From Brachionus plicatilis (lineage: Eukaryota; Rotifera; Eurotatoria; Ploima; Brachionidae): 29,166 nt of DNA. The stretch spans positions 1,699,079 through 1,728,244 of the forward strand of contig QEOQ01000303.1 of the NCBI GenBank assembly GCA_010279815.1, written 5' to 3'. Position 1 is the first letter of the stretch. Every line of letters starts with the position of its first letter. A program made the position numbers and the translations under genes. Below are positions 1 to 9,187 of this stretch, in pieces. A model generated the notes under the pieces. The model worked only from the letters and a program-made list of their open reading frames with translations. It searched no databases and was not told where the DNA came from.

Positions 1-362
1 CGCTTGAGACTAAAATAGAAATTAAAAAAAAAACATTGCGATCAAAAAATAACTACCACTACACTTTCTAAAGAAAACGGCGTAAATACATCGACAATAT
101 CAACAATTCTCTCGTCGAAGGCAAAAATATTAGAACACTACGAAAAATATAATACTGAAAATATTGTACTAGAAAAATGTAAAACCAAGCAATCCAGTAT
201 TACAGATTTTGTAAAAAAAGCTTAATTTTTAGTTTTATTTATCTTTTTTTTTAACTTTTTCAATAAAAAAATAAAAATTGCCCATCCTTTTCAATGGGAT
301 TTCGATATAACGAGCACAAAAATTTTCGCCCAACTTGCTCGTTATACCGAGGAACGACTGTA
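1..362 (+). mobile_element. 3' part of an internally deleted pogo/Tigger-like (Tc1/mariner superfamily) element
   Basis: The element enters from the left edge and ends in a terminal inverted repeat at 338-360 that reads CAGTCGTTCCTCGGTATAAC on the minus strand. It is followed by TA (361-362), the target site of Tc1/mariner elements. A reading frame at 19-222 carries a CENP-B/pogo-type helix-turn-helix segment (GVNTSTISTIL, then KAKILEHYEKY). It passes directly into a C-terminal tail, SSITDFVKKA and stop, of the kind that closes Tigger transposases. The DDE catalytic core expected between these parts is absent. The frame is also broken upstream by TAG at 16-18. A subterminal inverted pair, ATAACGAGCA (307-316) and TGCTCGTTAT (336-345), lies next to the end. 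Family assignment rests on motif memory; the left end is outside the window. Confidence 0.7.
19..222 (+). pseudogene. Transposase remnant: helix-turn-helix segment joined to C-terminal tail
   Basis: This open frame has no good start codon and encodes about 67 residues. The first part (SKENGVNTSTISTIL, SKAKIL) matches the recognition-helix region of CENP-B/pogo DNA-binding domains, which bind transposon ends. The last ten residues resemble the end of Tigger-type transposases. The several hundred residues of DDE catalytic domain that normally separate them are missing, so the product could bind DNA at most and could not cut it. The first helix of the DNA-binding domain seems damaged by a stop codon and an A-run indel around 16-33. 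I regard it as a non-functional relic or deletion derivative rather than a host gene. Confidence 0.6.
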
Positions 363-1706
363 TTAAATTTTATAAAATGAAACGTTTTATGTTTAAAACG
401 GAGTTTGGCTTAGACGAGTTGACAATAAAACAGGGCTTACTTTTTGAGAAAAACTTGTTTGAAAAATTTAAATCGCCTTTTATGTGATATTATGTGACGA
501 GTGACTTTTTATTCCATTTTTATTTGTCTCAAAATAATTTTTATTCTCTTAGTGAAATATTTTAATAATTAAGAATAATAATAAATATGATTTTTATTCC
601 AATTATTACAATTCTAATTATTTATAACAAATTTATATGGCAAATTTGAAAATTTTCGTGACCAATATCTTTATTTACTAGTCATTTATAAGATACCTAG
701 TCACTTAAAACCGACATAAAGTCACTGGTCACATAATAGGCCAGACCTAATCTTTTTTAAAAATTAAAAATATAAATATAAATTTTGTTAATTGATGTGG
801 TTTTTGAATACGGTTTGATGACATCACATTATCTAGCCATAAAAAGTAGAAGTTTAATTTTTTTTTCTGTTTTCATTAAGATTTTTATACTTTTTAAGAA
901 TATACAGAGAAGAGCCAAAAAACAAGTAAATAGAATTTTTAAATCGGAAAAAAGTAATTGACAAGCTAATAACCTTTGCTCCCATTCGCGATAGAACAGA
1001 AAAGGGTGATATAATCAAACTTTTAAATTCCGTAAGTGGTATTTATTACACTCTATTTGATTATCTTAATTTTTTGTTTGAATTATTTTTTCAAATATTC
1101 AACTATCATACAAATTTAAATCTTTTTTACAAATATAAGGAATTTTTAATTCAAAACAAAAAATCAAATTTGATATTATTTATTATTTCCTTTATTATTA
1201 AAATATTTCATTAAGAAAATCAAATAATTTTGAGGCAAATAAAAATGGTATAAAATGAAATGAAATTTTGAATTTTTTACGAATCATTCAACATTTTAAA
1301 TGTTTCTTCCTTTTGGCGTTGTGAAATTTAGTGCAAATTTATGCCGAATCATCTTTTTTTTGAAAAATATAAATTTAATAACAAAAAAAAATTTTTAATT
1401 TTAATTTTTTAAAATGAAATAATTATGTTGCCTTCCTTTTAGAATAATTTTTCTTCAATAGCTTTACGAAAAATTCACTTCATACTTTAAAATTCTCATA
1501 TTATTTTTAAATGATCAAAAAACAAAAACTATAAAAAATTTTAGTTTTATTTGCAATTTAATATAAAATACTAAGCTGTATGGAAATCATAAATTTTTGC
1601 ATTTAAAATAAAATAATTCTAAAACACATGTATTTTTTTCTAATCCAAATTTTAATTTTTTTCAAATTCACGTTTATATCTGATTTTAACTCATTGTTAT
1701 TTAGAA
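363..1706. other. AT-rich spacer upstream of PUM3
   Basis: About 1.3 kb of AT-rich DNA. It contains the MITE candidate at 488-738 and a coding-like scrap at 930-1039. I recognise no other gene. The final 30 nt before PUM3 end in a pyrimidine-rich stretch and TTTAG (1700-1704), two bases before the start codon. Confidence 0.6.
488..738. mobile_element. MITE candidate with 21-bp terminal inverted repeats
   Basis: Positions 488-508 and the reverse complement of 718-738 agree at 20 of 21 bases; both begin TATTATGTGAC and continue AGTGACTTT. The interior has no coding capacity. Extra AGTGACT/GTGAC-like motifs occur just inside the right end, as is common in subterminal regions of DNA transposons. 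I could not find a clear target site duplication, so the superfamily is unknown and the exact ends are tentative. Confidence 0.4.
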
Positions 1707-4376
1707 ATGGTTAAATTGGCAAAAAATGGCGAAAAAGTGGTCCGACCGGACAAAACTAAAAGCGTCCAAAGTAAAAAACAAAACAAATATGAACAACTGA
1801 CAGGCAAAAAGCGTAAAAATTCGGAAAATAATGATAAAAGCGAAAAAAAAGTGATAAAAAATGAAAAATTGGTGATTAAAAAGGAAAAAATAAAAAAAGA
1901 ACCAAGTGTCAATGATAAAAAAACTCTAGTAGACACATCCGAAGATAAAGAGAATAAAAAAACAAAATTAAATAAAATAATCAAATCTAAGGGTTCAATT
2001 GGCGAAAAAGCCAAATTTAAGAACGGAAAAGGACCAAAATTCAACAAAGACCAAACTAAAAAAATAGTAGCTTCGACTCCGGCCGAAAGAAAGGAACTTT
2101 TTAAAAAACGGAAGCAAAAAAAACTTGCAGACAACTATGAAATAACAATAAATATGAAGAAAATTTGGGAGACCCTTCGTAAATCAGAAACAACAGATGA
2201 AACAAAAAAAAAACTTTGCTCTTCTTTATTTGAACAAGTCAAGGGTCGCATTAAACAAGTTGATTTATTTTATTAAATTTAAACTATTTTTTTTAAACTA
2301 TTTTTTTTAGCTATCGTTTGCACATGACACAGTGCGGGTTATTGAATGCTTAGTTCAATATGGCACTGAAAAGCATAGAGAAGGTGTTTTCGTCGAACTT
2401 AAGGATGAGTTTATTGAGATGGCAAAGGAAAAATATGCACGATTTTTGCTTAAAAAAATTTTAACATATGGTACCAAAGAACAAAAAGAGACCATTGTTA
2501 ACGCATTCACTGGTCGTGTTACTAAACTCATCAAACACAGTGTAGACATATTTTATTAATTTTTTTTTCAGAAAAACTTAATTTTTTTTTAAGTTCGCCT
2601 GTCAAATTGTTGAATCATTATTCAATGAATATGCAAGCCATACTCAGCGCAATCAAATGTTAATGGAGTTCTACGACCCCACATTCGCTTTGCTCCATGT
2701 CAGTCACATTATTTTAATTATTTTTTTTTAATCAAAAAATCAGCATAGATTTCTCATTTTTTTTAAACTTCAAATAATTTTTAAAAAAATTTTATTAATT
2801 TTATCTAAAAAAAGAATCAAAAGTGTAAATCTTTGAAAGAAGTACTCGAGGTTCAACAGTATTCAAAAGAGACCATTTTGAACAATATAAAAGATATATT
2901 GACCACTTGTGCTGACAAGTAATTTATAAAATTTAAATAATTTTTAATAGATTTGGTGCTAACCTAAATTAATTAATTAATTTTAAATTTTTTGTGTTCT
3001 CTGGCATTTATTAAATAAGAATTTTAAAAAATTTCCAGACTTGTTTATAAGTCACAAATATATGTCGAAGATCGAACAGATAATGCATTATATAACTTAA
3101 TTTTAATTTAATAATTTGAGCAAATTATAAAAAAAATTAGATCAAAAAATTTTTTTTTCAAATTAATTAATTGGATTTTGAATTAAGCCAACTCTAAAAT
3201 GAAAAAAAATATTTAAAATTATTTTTAGGACTATTCTAATGTTTTCGATAATTCACCGTGTGTTTTCGGAGTTTTTTCAAAATTGTGATCCGAAGCAAAA
3301 GACTGAAATGATCGAATTGCTTAGTGAGCAGCTGATCCACATGGTTCACACAAGAGACGGTGCCAGTGTTGCCATGCAATGCGTTTGGAACAGCTCGGCA
3401 AAAGAAAGAAAGAAAATAATTAAATCAATGAAAACATTTGTGGTGAAAATCGCGCTGGAAGAACACGGCCACATGGTTTTACTTGCTATTTTGGATTCGG
3501 TTGACGATACTAAATTAGTATCCAAAGGAATATTGGATGAGTTGTTAAGATCAATGGATCAAGTGATTGAAAATGATTATGGCCGTAAAGTCATATCATA
3601 CTTAATCGCACCACGAGACTCCAGATTTTATATCAAGGACTATGTAAACCGTTTAGAACAAGGAGATTCATCTGAGACTAGCAAGAAAGATCCGGAAAAA
3701 AGACGAGCTGAGCTTTTTGATTTCATCAAGCCTGCTATCCTAGCGTATTTGAAGAAAAAAAAAGACACAATTCTTTATAATGGATCTTTCGGAATACTGG
3801 TCCCCATATTTTTGGAAAAATTAGGTAATTTTTTATCTTTTATTTTTGAAAATTTTCAATTTTATATTTTTCAAGGCAATGAAGGCGATGATTTGATCAG
3901 ATGTTTGGCTGATACAATTTTGCAAGAAGCTTATGAACCAGTGGATGGTTCGGATAAAAAGCAACATTGCATTGAAGAAAGTGTTTCTCATTTTATCATA
4001 AAAAAACTCTTGGCCATTAGTCTTGGAAAAGAGCAGAAGTCTCTCTTATGTGAGAATGTTTTTTTATTTAGTCCAAATATTAAATTTTTTTATTTTTTCT
4101 TAAGCATTTTCCGCGGCGATCATGGAGAATGATAAAGTGGAAAATATAACCAGCTGGATAGAGTGCAATCGAGGCTGTTTTATGATAGTGAAGTAAGAGT
4201 GTGCTGAATTTCATTTATTTTATGCTTATTTTTTTCTTGTTAGTTTGATTGAAACTAGTAACGATAAAAACAAGAAAACAATCAAAAAGTTGATCAAAAG
4301 TTTTGAACAGGATTTGAAAGCAAAAGCCAAATTTAAAGGAGCCAAATTACTGCTGGAAAAATTAAACCAAATTTAA
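1707..4376 (+). CDS. PUM3: Pumilio homolog 3 (PUM3/Puf-A/PUF6 family), 8 exons
   Basis: Exons: 1707-2258, 2311-2541, 2594-2698, 2815-2918, 3229-3824, 3876-4049, 4105-4192 and 4244-4376. Joined in phase they give 660 residues, close to the human protein (about 648). The first 150 residues are Lys-rich and basic, as expected for nucleolar targeting. Then come divergent PUF repeats: FAHDTVRVIECLVQYG at the exon 1/2 junction region, KYARFLLKKILTYG, HTRDGASVAMQCVW and YGRKVISYLIAPRD. The CPL-type C-terminal region follows, ending GAKLLLEKLNQI. This family binds RNA without strict sequence preference and works in the nucleolus in large-subunit ribosome biogenesis. Introns are 52, 52, 116, 310, 51, 55 and 51 nt. 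The splice sites were chosen by GT-AG, phase and recalled similarity; exon 6 uses GTGAGA at 4050. Family identity is secure and individual junctions are likely. Confidence 0.9.
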
Positions 4377-4874
4377 AATTTTAAATAAAAAAAAAACTCA
4401 AAATTTCTTCTTTGATTTCTTTGAAAAATTCCCACAACAAAAAAAAATATTTAATTTACGAAATAAATATTAAAATTATCTTATTTGGAGTAAAATTGAT
4501 AATTTTAACAATTTTTTGGTTTCCCATCATTTAAAATTTTTTTGATGTCATGTGCTAGATCATTTTTATTAGACAAATAGAAGTTTATGATCAAATTTTA
4601 CGATCTTGTTAAAAAGTATTTAGTTAAAAACGTTTTTAAGTAGTTTTTAGCAAAGCATTTTTTTGAATTCAAACATATCATGTTTAACCATGTTTAATTA
4701 TGTATCAACCAAGAATAATGAAAAAAAATGTATCAATTAAATTTCTTCAGGATTTTCCACACATTAAAAATCAAGCTATTTTCTGAATTTTATTAAAATT
4801 TTTATCTTATATATTGTTTAGTAATTACTTTTTTTCGTACTCTCAATTGAAATATAATTTTTATGGTAAAAACC
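4377..4874. other. AT-rich spacer
   Basis: The PUM3 polyadenylation signal lies at the left end. Beyond it I see no gene, RNA or repeat; the sequence is A/T runs up to the start of the inverted-repeat element at 4875. Confidence 0.6.
4384..4389 (+). terminator. Likely PUM3 polyadenylation signal
   Basis: AATAAA lies seven bases after the stop codon and is followed by an A run. Its position fits a very short 3' UTR. Confidence 0.5.
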
Positions 4875-5314
4875 TTTTGACAACAGAAAATCTGCTTTCT
4901 ACACCCAAAAAAAAGATTTTCACAACCAAAAAAAAATTCCTAATCAAAAGTACTCAATTTTTGAAAAATGAATAAATTTGTTTATAAATCATATAAAAAA
5001 AGATTTTTCGAGATACAGCCAAAGCCAAATCTGCAGCCAAGCAAATCAGAAATATATCTGGAAATGGAAATGTGGCAGTGGAAAAGTTAGACTTGGCTCA
5101 TTTGGATTCTGTCGAGCAGTTTTCCAAGAAGATAATCGCTCAAGAGGAAAGAATAGACATTTTGATTAACAATGCAGGCATAATGATGTGTCCGAAGTGG
5201 AAGACCAAAGATGGCTTTGAAATGCAATTTGGCACGAACAAAATTTTTTTTTTCGGTTTGGTTGTGATAATCTTTTTTTTTTGGGTGTAGAAAGCAGATT
5301 TTTTGTTATCAAAA
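4875..5314. mobile_element. Pack-type TIR element enclosing a captured gene fragment
   Basis: The left arm (4875-4930) and the reverse complement of the right arm (5257-5314) share TTTTGA.AACA.AAAATCTG, then CTTTCTACACCC, an A run, GATT.TCACAACCAAA. I count three mismatches and one 2-nt length difference in the A run over roughly 54 bases. Between the arms lies a 231-bp coding fragment of a short-chain dehydrogenase. Near-identical long inverted repeats flanking a piece of a host-type gene is the layout of Pack-TIR elements, such as Pack-MULEs and Pack-CACTA. No transposase is present and I found no clear target site duplication, so the superfamily cannot be named. Confidence 0.6.
5009..5239 (+). 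pseudogene. Internal fragment of a retinol-dehydrogenase-like SDR gene
   Basis: An open stretch of 77 codons reads from RDTAKAKSAAKQI through LDLAHLDSVEQF and RIDILINNAGIMMCP to DGFEMQFGTN. This matches the middle of RDH11-14-type short-chain dehydrogenases: the acidic residue after the second strand, the LDL strand, the NNAG motif and the FEMQFGTN segment that normally leads into HLGHF. The N-terminal cofactor motif TGxxxGIG and the catalytic YxxxK are both absent from the surrounding sequence. No GT donor follows the last codon, where the sequence runs into an A/T tract. It is therefore a fragment and not a functional enzyme. The codons are GC-richer than the flanks and there are no internal stops, so capture looks fairly recent or the frame is constrained. 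Confidence 0.7.
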
Positions 5315-7763
5315 CACGACATCCGATTTTTATGGATTGAAACACAGTTCATTTTTTTGTCGCATCTTATCTTAAAATATTCCCAGTTAAACATTCTAAT
5401 AAGATTTTTTTTATTAATTAATTAAACTTTGAAATAAAGAATTATTATCATTATCTTTTGATTGAACAATAGGATTTTTAATGAATTTTTTATGATGTAC
5501 CTCTTCTTTTTTTTTGCAGCGAAAAAAATTGCGAATCTAAACGAATTTTTGAGTTTTCAAATTAGAAAAGTACCGTCAAACCTTGCAAACTTCCACATGA
5601 GCTTTTCAATACAAATTGGGAGCATAAACGAAAAATTTTTTTAAGAAAATGAAATACTGATTAAAATTGGTATTTTTTTCTAAATGGGACATAAAATAAT
5701 TGAATTAAATAGACTTCAAATGATTTTTTTCAATTTTCAGCTCCAAAAAATTATAAATTTAAAAAAAATGAAAAAGCATACACAAAAAAATACTCTGTTC
5801 CCATTTCCGACTCGTCATAACTGTGATCTCTTGCAGTCATACTTTTCTCTTAGGCTGATATATCTTCATCGTAAAAGAAACTACGAATATTTCAAACATT
5901 ATTATATTTTATGCCATCAATTTATTTTTTAAAAATAATAGTTGCTTAAAAATTAAAGATTAAAAATAAAATAAAAATTTAAAACTTTAAGAAATTAAAG
6001 TTGAAAATATTTGTTTTCTTTCTTATTTATGTTTTCTTCAACTCTTTTCCCTCTTTTGCATTCACTTTTAAATAAAAATATATTTGAGTTTGTTAAATGA
6101 AAGTTTATTGATGTGAATAATTAATTAATAAAATATTTTTATGATAATGAAAAAAATTCAAATAAATTTTTATAATATTTGAAAGGAAAGCTTAAATTAC
6201 ATCAATCTGATTTTCAAACTCTCTACCATAGTCAGCAGAATAACATTTAATTAATCGATGATAAACAATTTGTATTCTCCGTTACATTTAAAAATCTATA
6301 GATTTAATTTGTTCTATTTTATTCAATTTTTACCTGACAACTTGACTACTCATTTATAAAATTATTTCGTTTTTTATTTCTTTATGCATTAATTAAATCA
6401 ATATTTTTGTAGTCACATGTTAAAGGATGAGGCCTGGAATCAAGATGCCTGACAAGGCGCCGTACCAAGAAATTTACAGTGGTAGAAAATATGCAACGGA
6501 GTCAATTTTACCAGGATAGAAGAATAATGCAATAATTAAACGAAAAAAGTAAAGAATTAGAAAAAAAAATGAAAAATTTTTCAGAGAATATTAAGTATCA
6601 AATATTGTTTTTTTTCATTAGTAAAATTAAGATAAATTTTTTATTTTGAGTCAAAATGGTTATCGATCTTTTTTTCATCCTTTTTTTTGAGAAAGATTTT
6701 CCAGGCAAATTTAATTATTTTATTTATTTTATTTGTTTATCTGTGCCGAGCTAATGCTCCTTCAGAAAATTTGATTTTTTGATAGGAAAATTTGATTTAT
6801 TCCTACATTTTATTGATAACAAAAGAATTTAGTCAATAACTTAAATTATTAATAAATATACCAAAATTAACTTTATTATCCATTAAATAAATATTTATAT
6901 TGTAAGTTAAATTTTTTTTAGTTTTTTTAGGCCAACTATTCAATATAGCGAATTATGTAAATTTATTTTTATATCTTTAAGAAACCTAGTATGAACGTCA
7001 GAGTGATGATTATCTAATTTTTTTATTGTTTTTTTATTAAATTTCATTTTAAATTCTTGATTGCATTTTATACAAAAAAAGTATTTTATCTTTTAATTTA
7101 ACCAAAATAAAAAGATATTTTAAAAAATTAATAATGATTGATTTAGGTATCATAATATATTTTATGAAATATAAATAAATAAAATAAACAGGGTTAAAAT
7201 ATTAAGTAATATGTTTCATTACGTGTATTATTGCATATAAACTTTTATTTTTGGAATCCCACTAAGTTTAGGACCATATAATTAAATTAAAAAAAAATAA
7301 CAAAGAATTTAAACAAACACTTTGTGAAATCTTAAAGAGAAAATTAGCTAGTATAACTTTAAGTAGATGAAATTTTCATTTAATCGATTTTTAGTGAAAT
7401 AATAATTATTATTTTTTACTCGTGATTTTTGGAAATTCTAATTTAGTTATCTTAAATAATTTTGCAATTTAAATAGTTAAAATTGATTTTTAATTTATCA
7501 ATTTAAAATTCTAATTTTATATAAAAAAAAATTTATAATTTAAAATTTTTTTTATTTAAATTTAATTTCACCACTTGAGAATTAATAGGTCTGCTTCAGC
7601 ATTTTACTAAGAATTTCAAATAAAAATTTGATGATTATTTTTCAGAATTAGAACTATTTTGACTAAAAAATTCAAATACATTTAAAAAAAATTATTTTTT
7701 ACGCCTTTATTTGAAATTATCAAACTGTGTTTTATGTTAGTTTAAAAATTTAAAAATCCTAAA
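5315..7763. other. AT-rich spacer
   Basis: About 2.4 kb of A/T-run sequence with only short chance ORFs. The one stretch that stands out is 6420-6519, where GC content rises and a 30-codon ORF occurs; it is listed separately. I see no RNA gene or clear repeat until the tRNA. Confidence 0.6.
6427..6519 (+). CDS. Possible 30-residue small ORF or exon scrap in a GC-richer islet
   Basis: ATG at 6427 (context AAAGGATGA) opens a 30-codon frame starting MRPGIKMPDKAPYQEIYSGR and ending ATESILPG, then TAG. An in-frame TAA lies two codons upstream, so this frame does not extend left. TTTTTGTAG at 6409-6417 could be a splice acceptor just before it. The composition is protein-like and quite unlike the neighbouring DNA, but I do not recognise the peptide. 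The reverse strand also reads hydrophobic protein-like sequence over part of the islet, broken by a stop. It may be a small protein, a relic exon or a conserved non-coding patch. Confidence 0.25.
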   Translation: MRPGIKMPDKAPYQEIYSGRKYATESILPG

Positions 7764-7834
7764 GCACTGGTGGTTCAGTGGTAGAATGCTCGCCTGCCAC
7801 GCGGGCGGCCCGGGTTCGATTCCCGGCCAGTGCA
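7764..7834 (+). tRNA. tRNA-Gly (anticodon GCC)
   Basis: The 71-nt sequence folds as a standard cloverleaf. The acceptor stem is GCACTGG (7764-7770) paired with CCAGTGC (7827-7833), with discriminator A at 7834. The A box region is TGGTTCAGTGG (7771-7781) and the B box is GGTTCGATTCC (7813-7823). The anticodon GCC sits at 7796-7798 in loop CTGCCAC. There is no intron and no encoded CCA, as normal in eukaryotes. A TTTTT run at 7835-7839 is a Pol III terminator. It is nearly the same as the universal animal tRNA-Gly-GCC. Confidence 0.97.
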
Positions 7835-7839
7835 TTTTT
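7835..7839 (+). terminator. Pol III terminator of tRNA-Gly
   Basis: Five T residues follow the discriminator base directly. Confidence 0.85.
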
Positions 7840-8274
7840 GTTTACCAATTAAACTAATTTTTTTTTCTTTTATAAAAAGCTAATTAATATTTAAACGCTT
7901 TTTTGGAAAAGAAAAACAGCTTTAGGTGTAAAAAAAAACAATTCATACACATTATTACCATGGTTTATGTAAACGGGATTATTTTTCAGACAGTATTTAA
8001 GAAAGGTCTATGTCAAAAATAAAAATTTGCATTATATTTTATTTAAATAATAAATTAAAATGTATCATTTACATTTAAAAAGCATTTAAGCATTCATCTT
8101 ACACGATAATCAAATTTACCTTTAATTAAACAAAAAATTTTCGACTCACAATTAATAAGGATTTCTTATTTTCAAAGTTTTCAAATTAAAAAAAAAAAAT
8201 ATATAGCTGTTTATTTTATTTTATTTGGCTTTATTTTAGTATTCAGATTATTATTATAAAAATTTAATTAGATC
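7840..8274. other. AT-rich spacer between tRNA and next gene
   Basis: No feature recognised. The right end carries TTAATTAG (8264-8271), an acceptor-like site three bases before the next start codon. Confidence 0.6.
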
Positions 8275-9096
8275 ATGTTGAATAGCGCTACTACTGCCTC
8301 GCTAAGATCTCTAAATGAAATAAATGCTCGTCCCAAAAGGTCTATAATATAAATATTTATTACATTTATAAACGTTTTTTATCATTTTTAGGACAAGCTA
8401 TGGCGAAATGAGCACCTGGTTTTTCATGGATGAAAAAGAATTAAATTCAGATATTGGAAAATCATATGTAGATGTAATTGTCTTAACTTTTAAAATTAAT
8501 TTTTTATAAAATTATTTTTTATCCAAAAGTTAAATGACTTTCAGGATAAAAGTTGCTATCATTTCGAAGAACTAACCCTTCCGGCACTGGTTACAAAAAA
8601 TGAAGTGATCAAAAAATCGCCTAAGAGAGAGGTACCCGCAAGTCCAATAGTCCGCGAATTTTTAATGAGAAATTGGTCAGAGAAAAGATCTGATATGAAC
8701 AAGAAATCAAAAGAAAAAAACCAGTAATGAAAATTTAATTTATTGACAAAAATATTTTTATTAAATTTAAAATTAGGGAAAATAGAAAAGGTCGCTCCGG
8801 AGCCGGAGGAGTGTGGCCAAATATAACTCAGGCTTTTCGAGAAAATGGCAACAGATTATTATTCGTAGAAGGGCCTACTTACAACCGAGTTCCTTTCAAT
8901 TCTCAAGAAAATCTAAATTCGAATTCACAATTGGAAAAACCCCAATTAACCAAAGCTATTTTGGAAAAGATGGACAGAGGTTATTAATTAGACAAACAAA
9001 TTTATTTTAAAAAAATTACGTTTTGAATTTTTAGAGAGGTTGGGTGTACAAACACGTTATGGTACTGAGAACGGAAATTGGTCAATTTTTAGATAG
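8275..9096 (+). CDS. Unrecognised protein of 196 residues, 5 exons
   Basis: Proposed exons: 8275-8339, 8392-8473, 8545-8723, 8777-8979 and 9035-9096, with introns of 52, 71, 53 and 55 nt. All junctions have GT-AG ends and keep one frame, which supports a real gene. The product begins MLNSATTASLRSLNEINARP and ends YGTENGNWSIFR. It is hydrophilic, rich in Lys, Asn, Ser and Arg, with no signal peptide, membrane segment or motif I know. A short glycine-rich patch (GRSGAGGVWPNI) lies near residue 112, and a likely helical stretch (SPIVREFLMRNW) sits in the middle. Exon 2 could instead end at 8467. The gene converges on PSMG1, with only 91 bases between the stop codons. I assign no function. Confidence 0.65.
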
Positions 9097-9113
9097 ATTT
9101 TTTTTCAATTTTT

Positions 9114-9119
9114 TTTATT
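9114..9119 (-). terminator. Likely PSMG1 polyadenylation signal
   Basis: TTTATT on the plus strand is AATAAA on the minus strand, about 70 bases past the PSMG1 stop. It lies inside the putative 3' UTR of the convergent gene. Confidence 0.4.
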
Positions 9120-9154
9120 TCAAAATAAATAACTAAAAAACAAAATAATTAAAA

Positions 9155-9160
9155 AATAAA
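9155..9160 (+). terminator. Candidate polyadenylation signal of the 8275-9096 gene
   Basis: AATAAA occurs here and also at 9124-9129. Either would give a short 3' UTR that overlaps the PSMG1 3' region. Confidence 0.35.
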
Positions 9161-9187
9161 TATTGAGTATTTTCATGTCTTGTGGTA

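Noticed and set aside
1697..2134. 145-codon antisense ORF over PUM3 exon 1
   Set aside because: It is the shadow of a Lys-rich coding exon, giving Phe/Ser/Leu-rich nonsense.
3039..3110. Possible extra PUM3 exon after TTTCCAG at 3038, reading LVYKSQIYVEDRTDNALYNL
   Set aside because: Joining exon 4 (ending 2918) directly to 3229 gives TCADKTILMFSIIHRVF, which aligns with the family without a gap. The extra piece leads to a stop and matches nothing.
3239..4132. Continuous 297-codon ORF through the PUM3 region as a separate intronless gene
   Set aside because: It reads through a 51-nt stop-free intron and ends in intron 6 sequence. The spliced frame continues into conserved C-terminal exons.
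5462..5932. Two ORFs of 60 and 82 codons downstream of the Pack-type element
   Set aside because: Low-complexity A/T translation, no motif, no supporting splice or start context.
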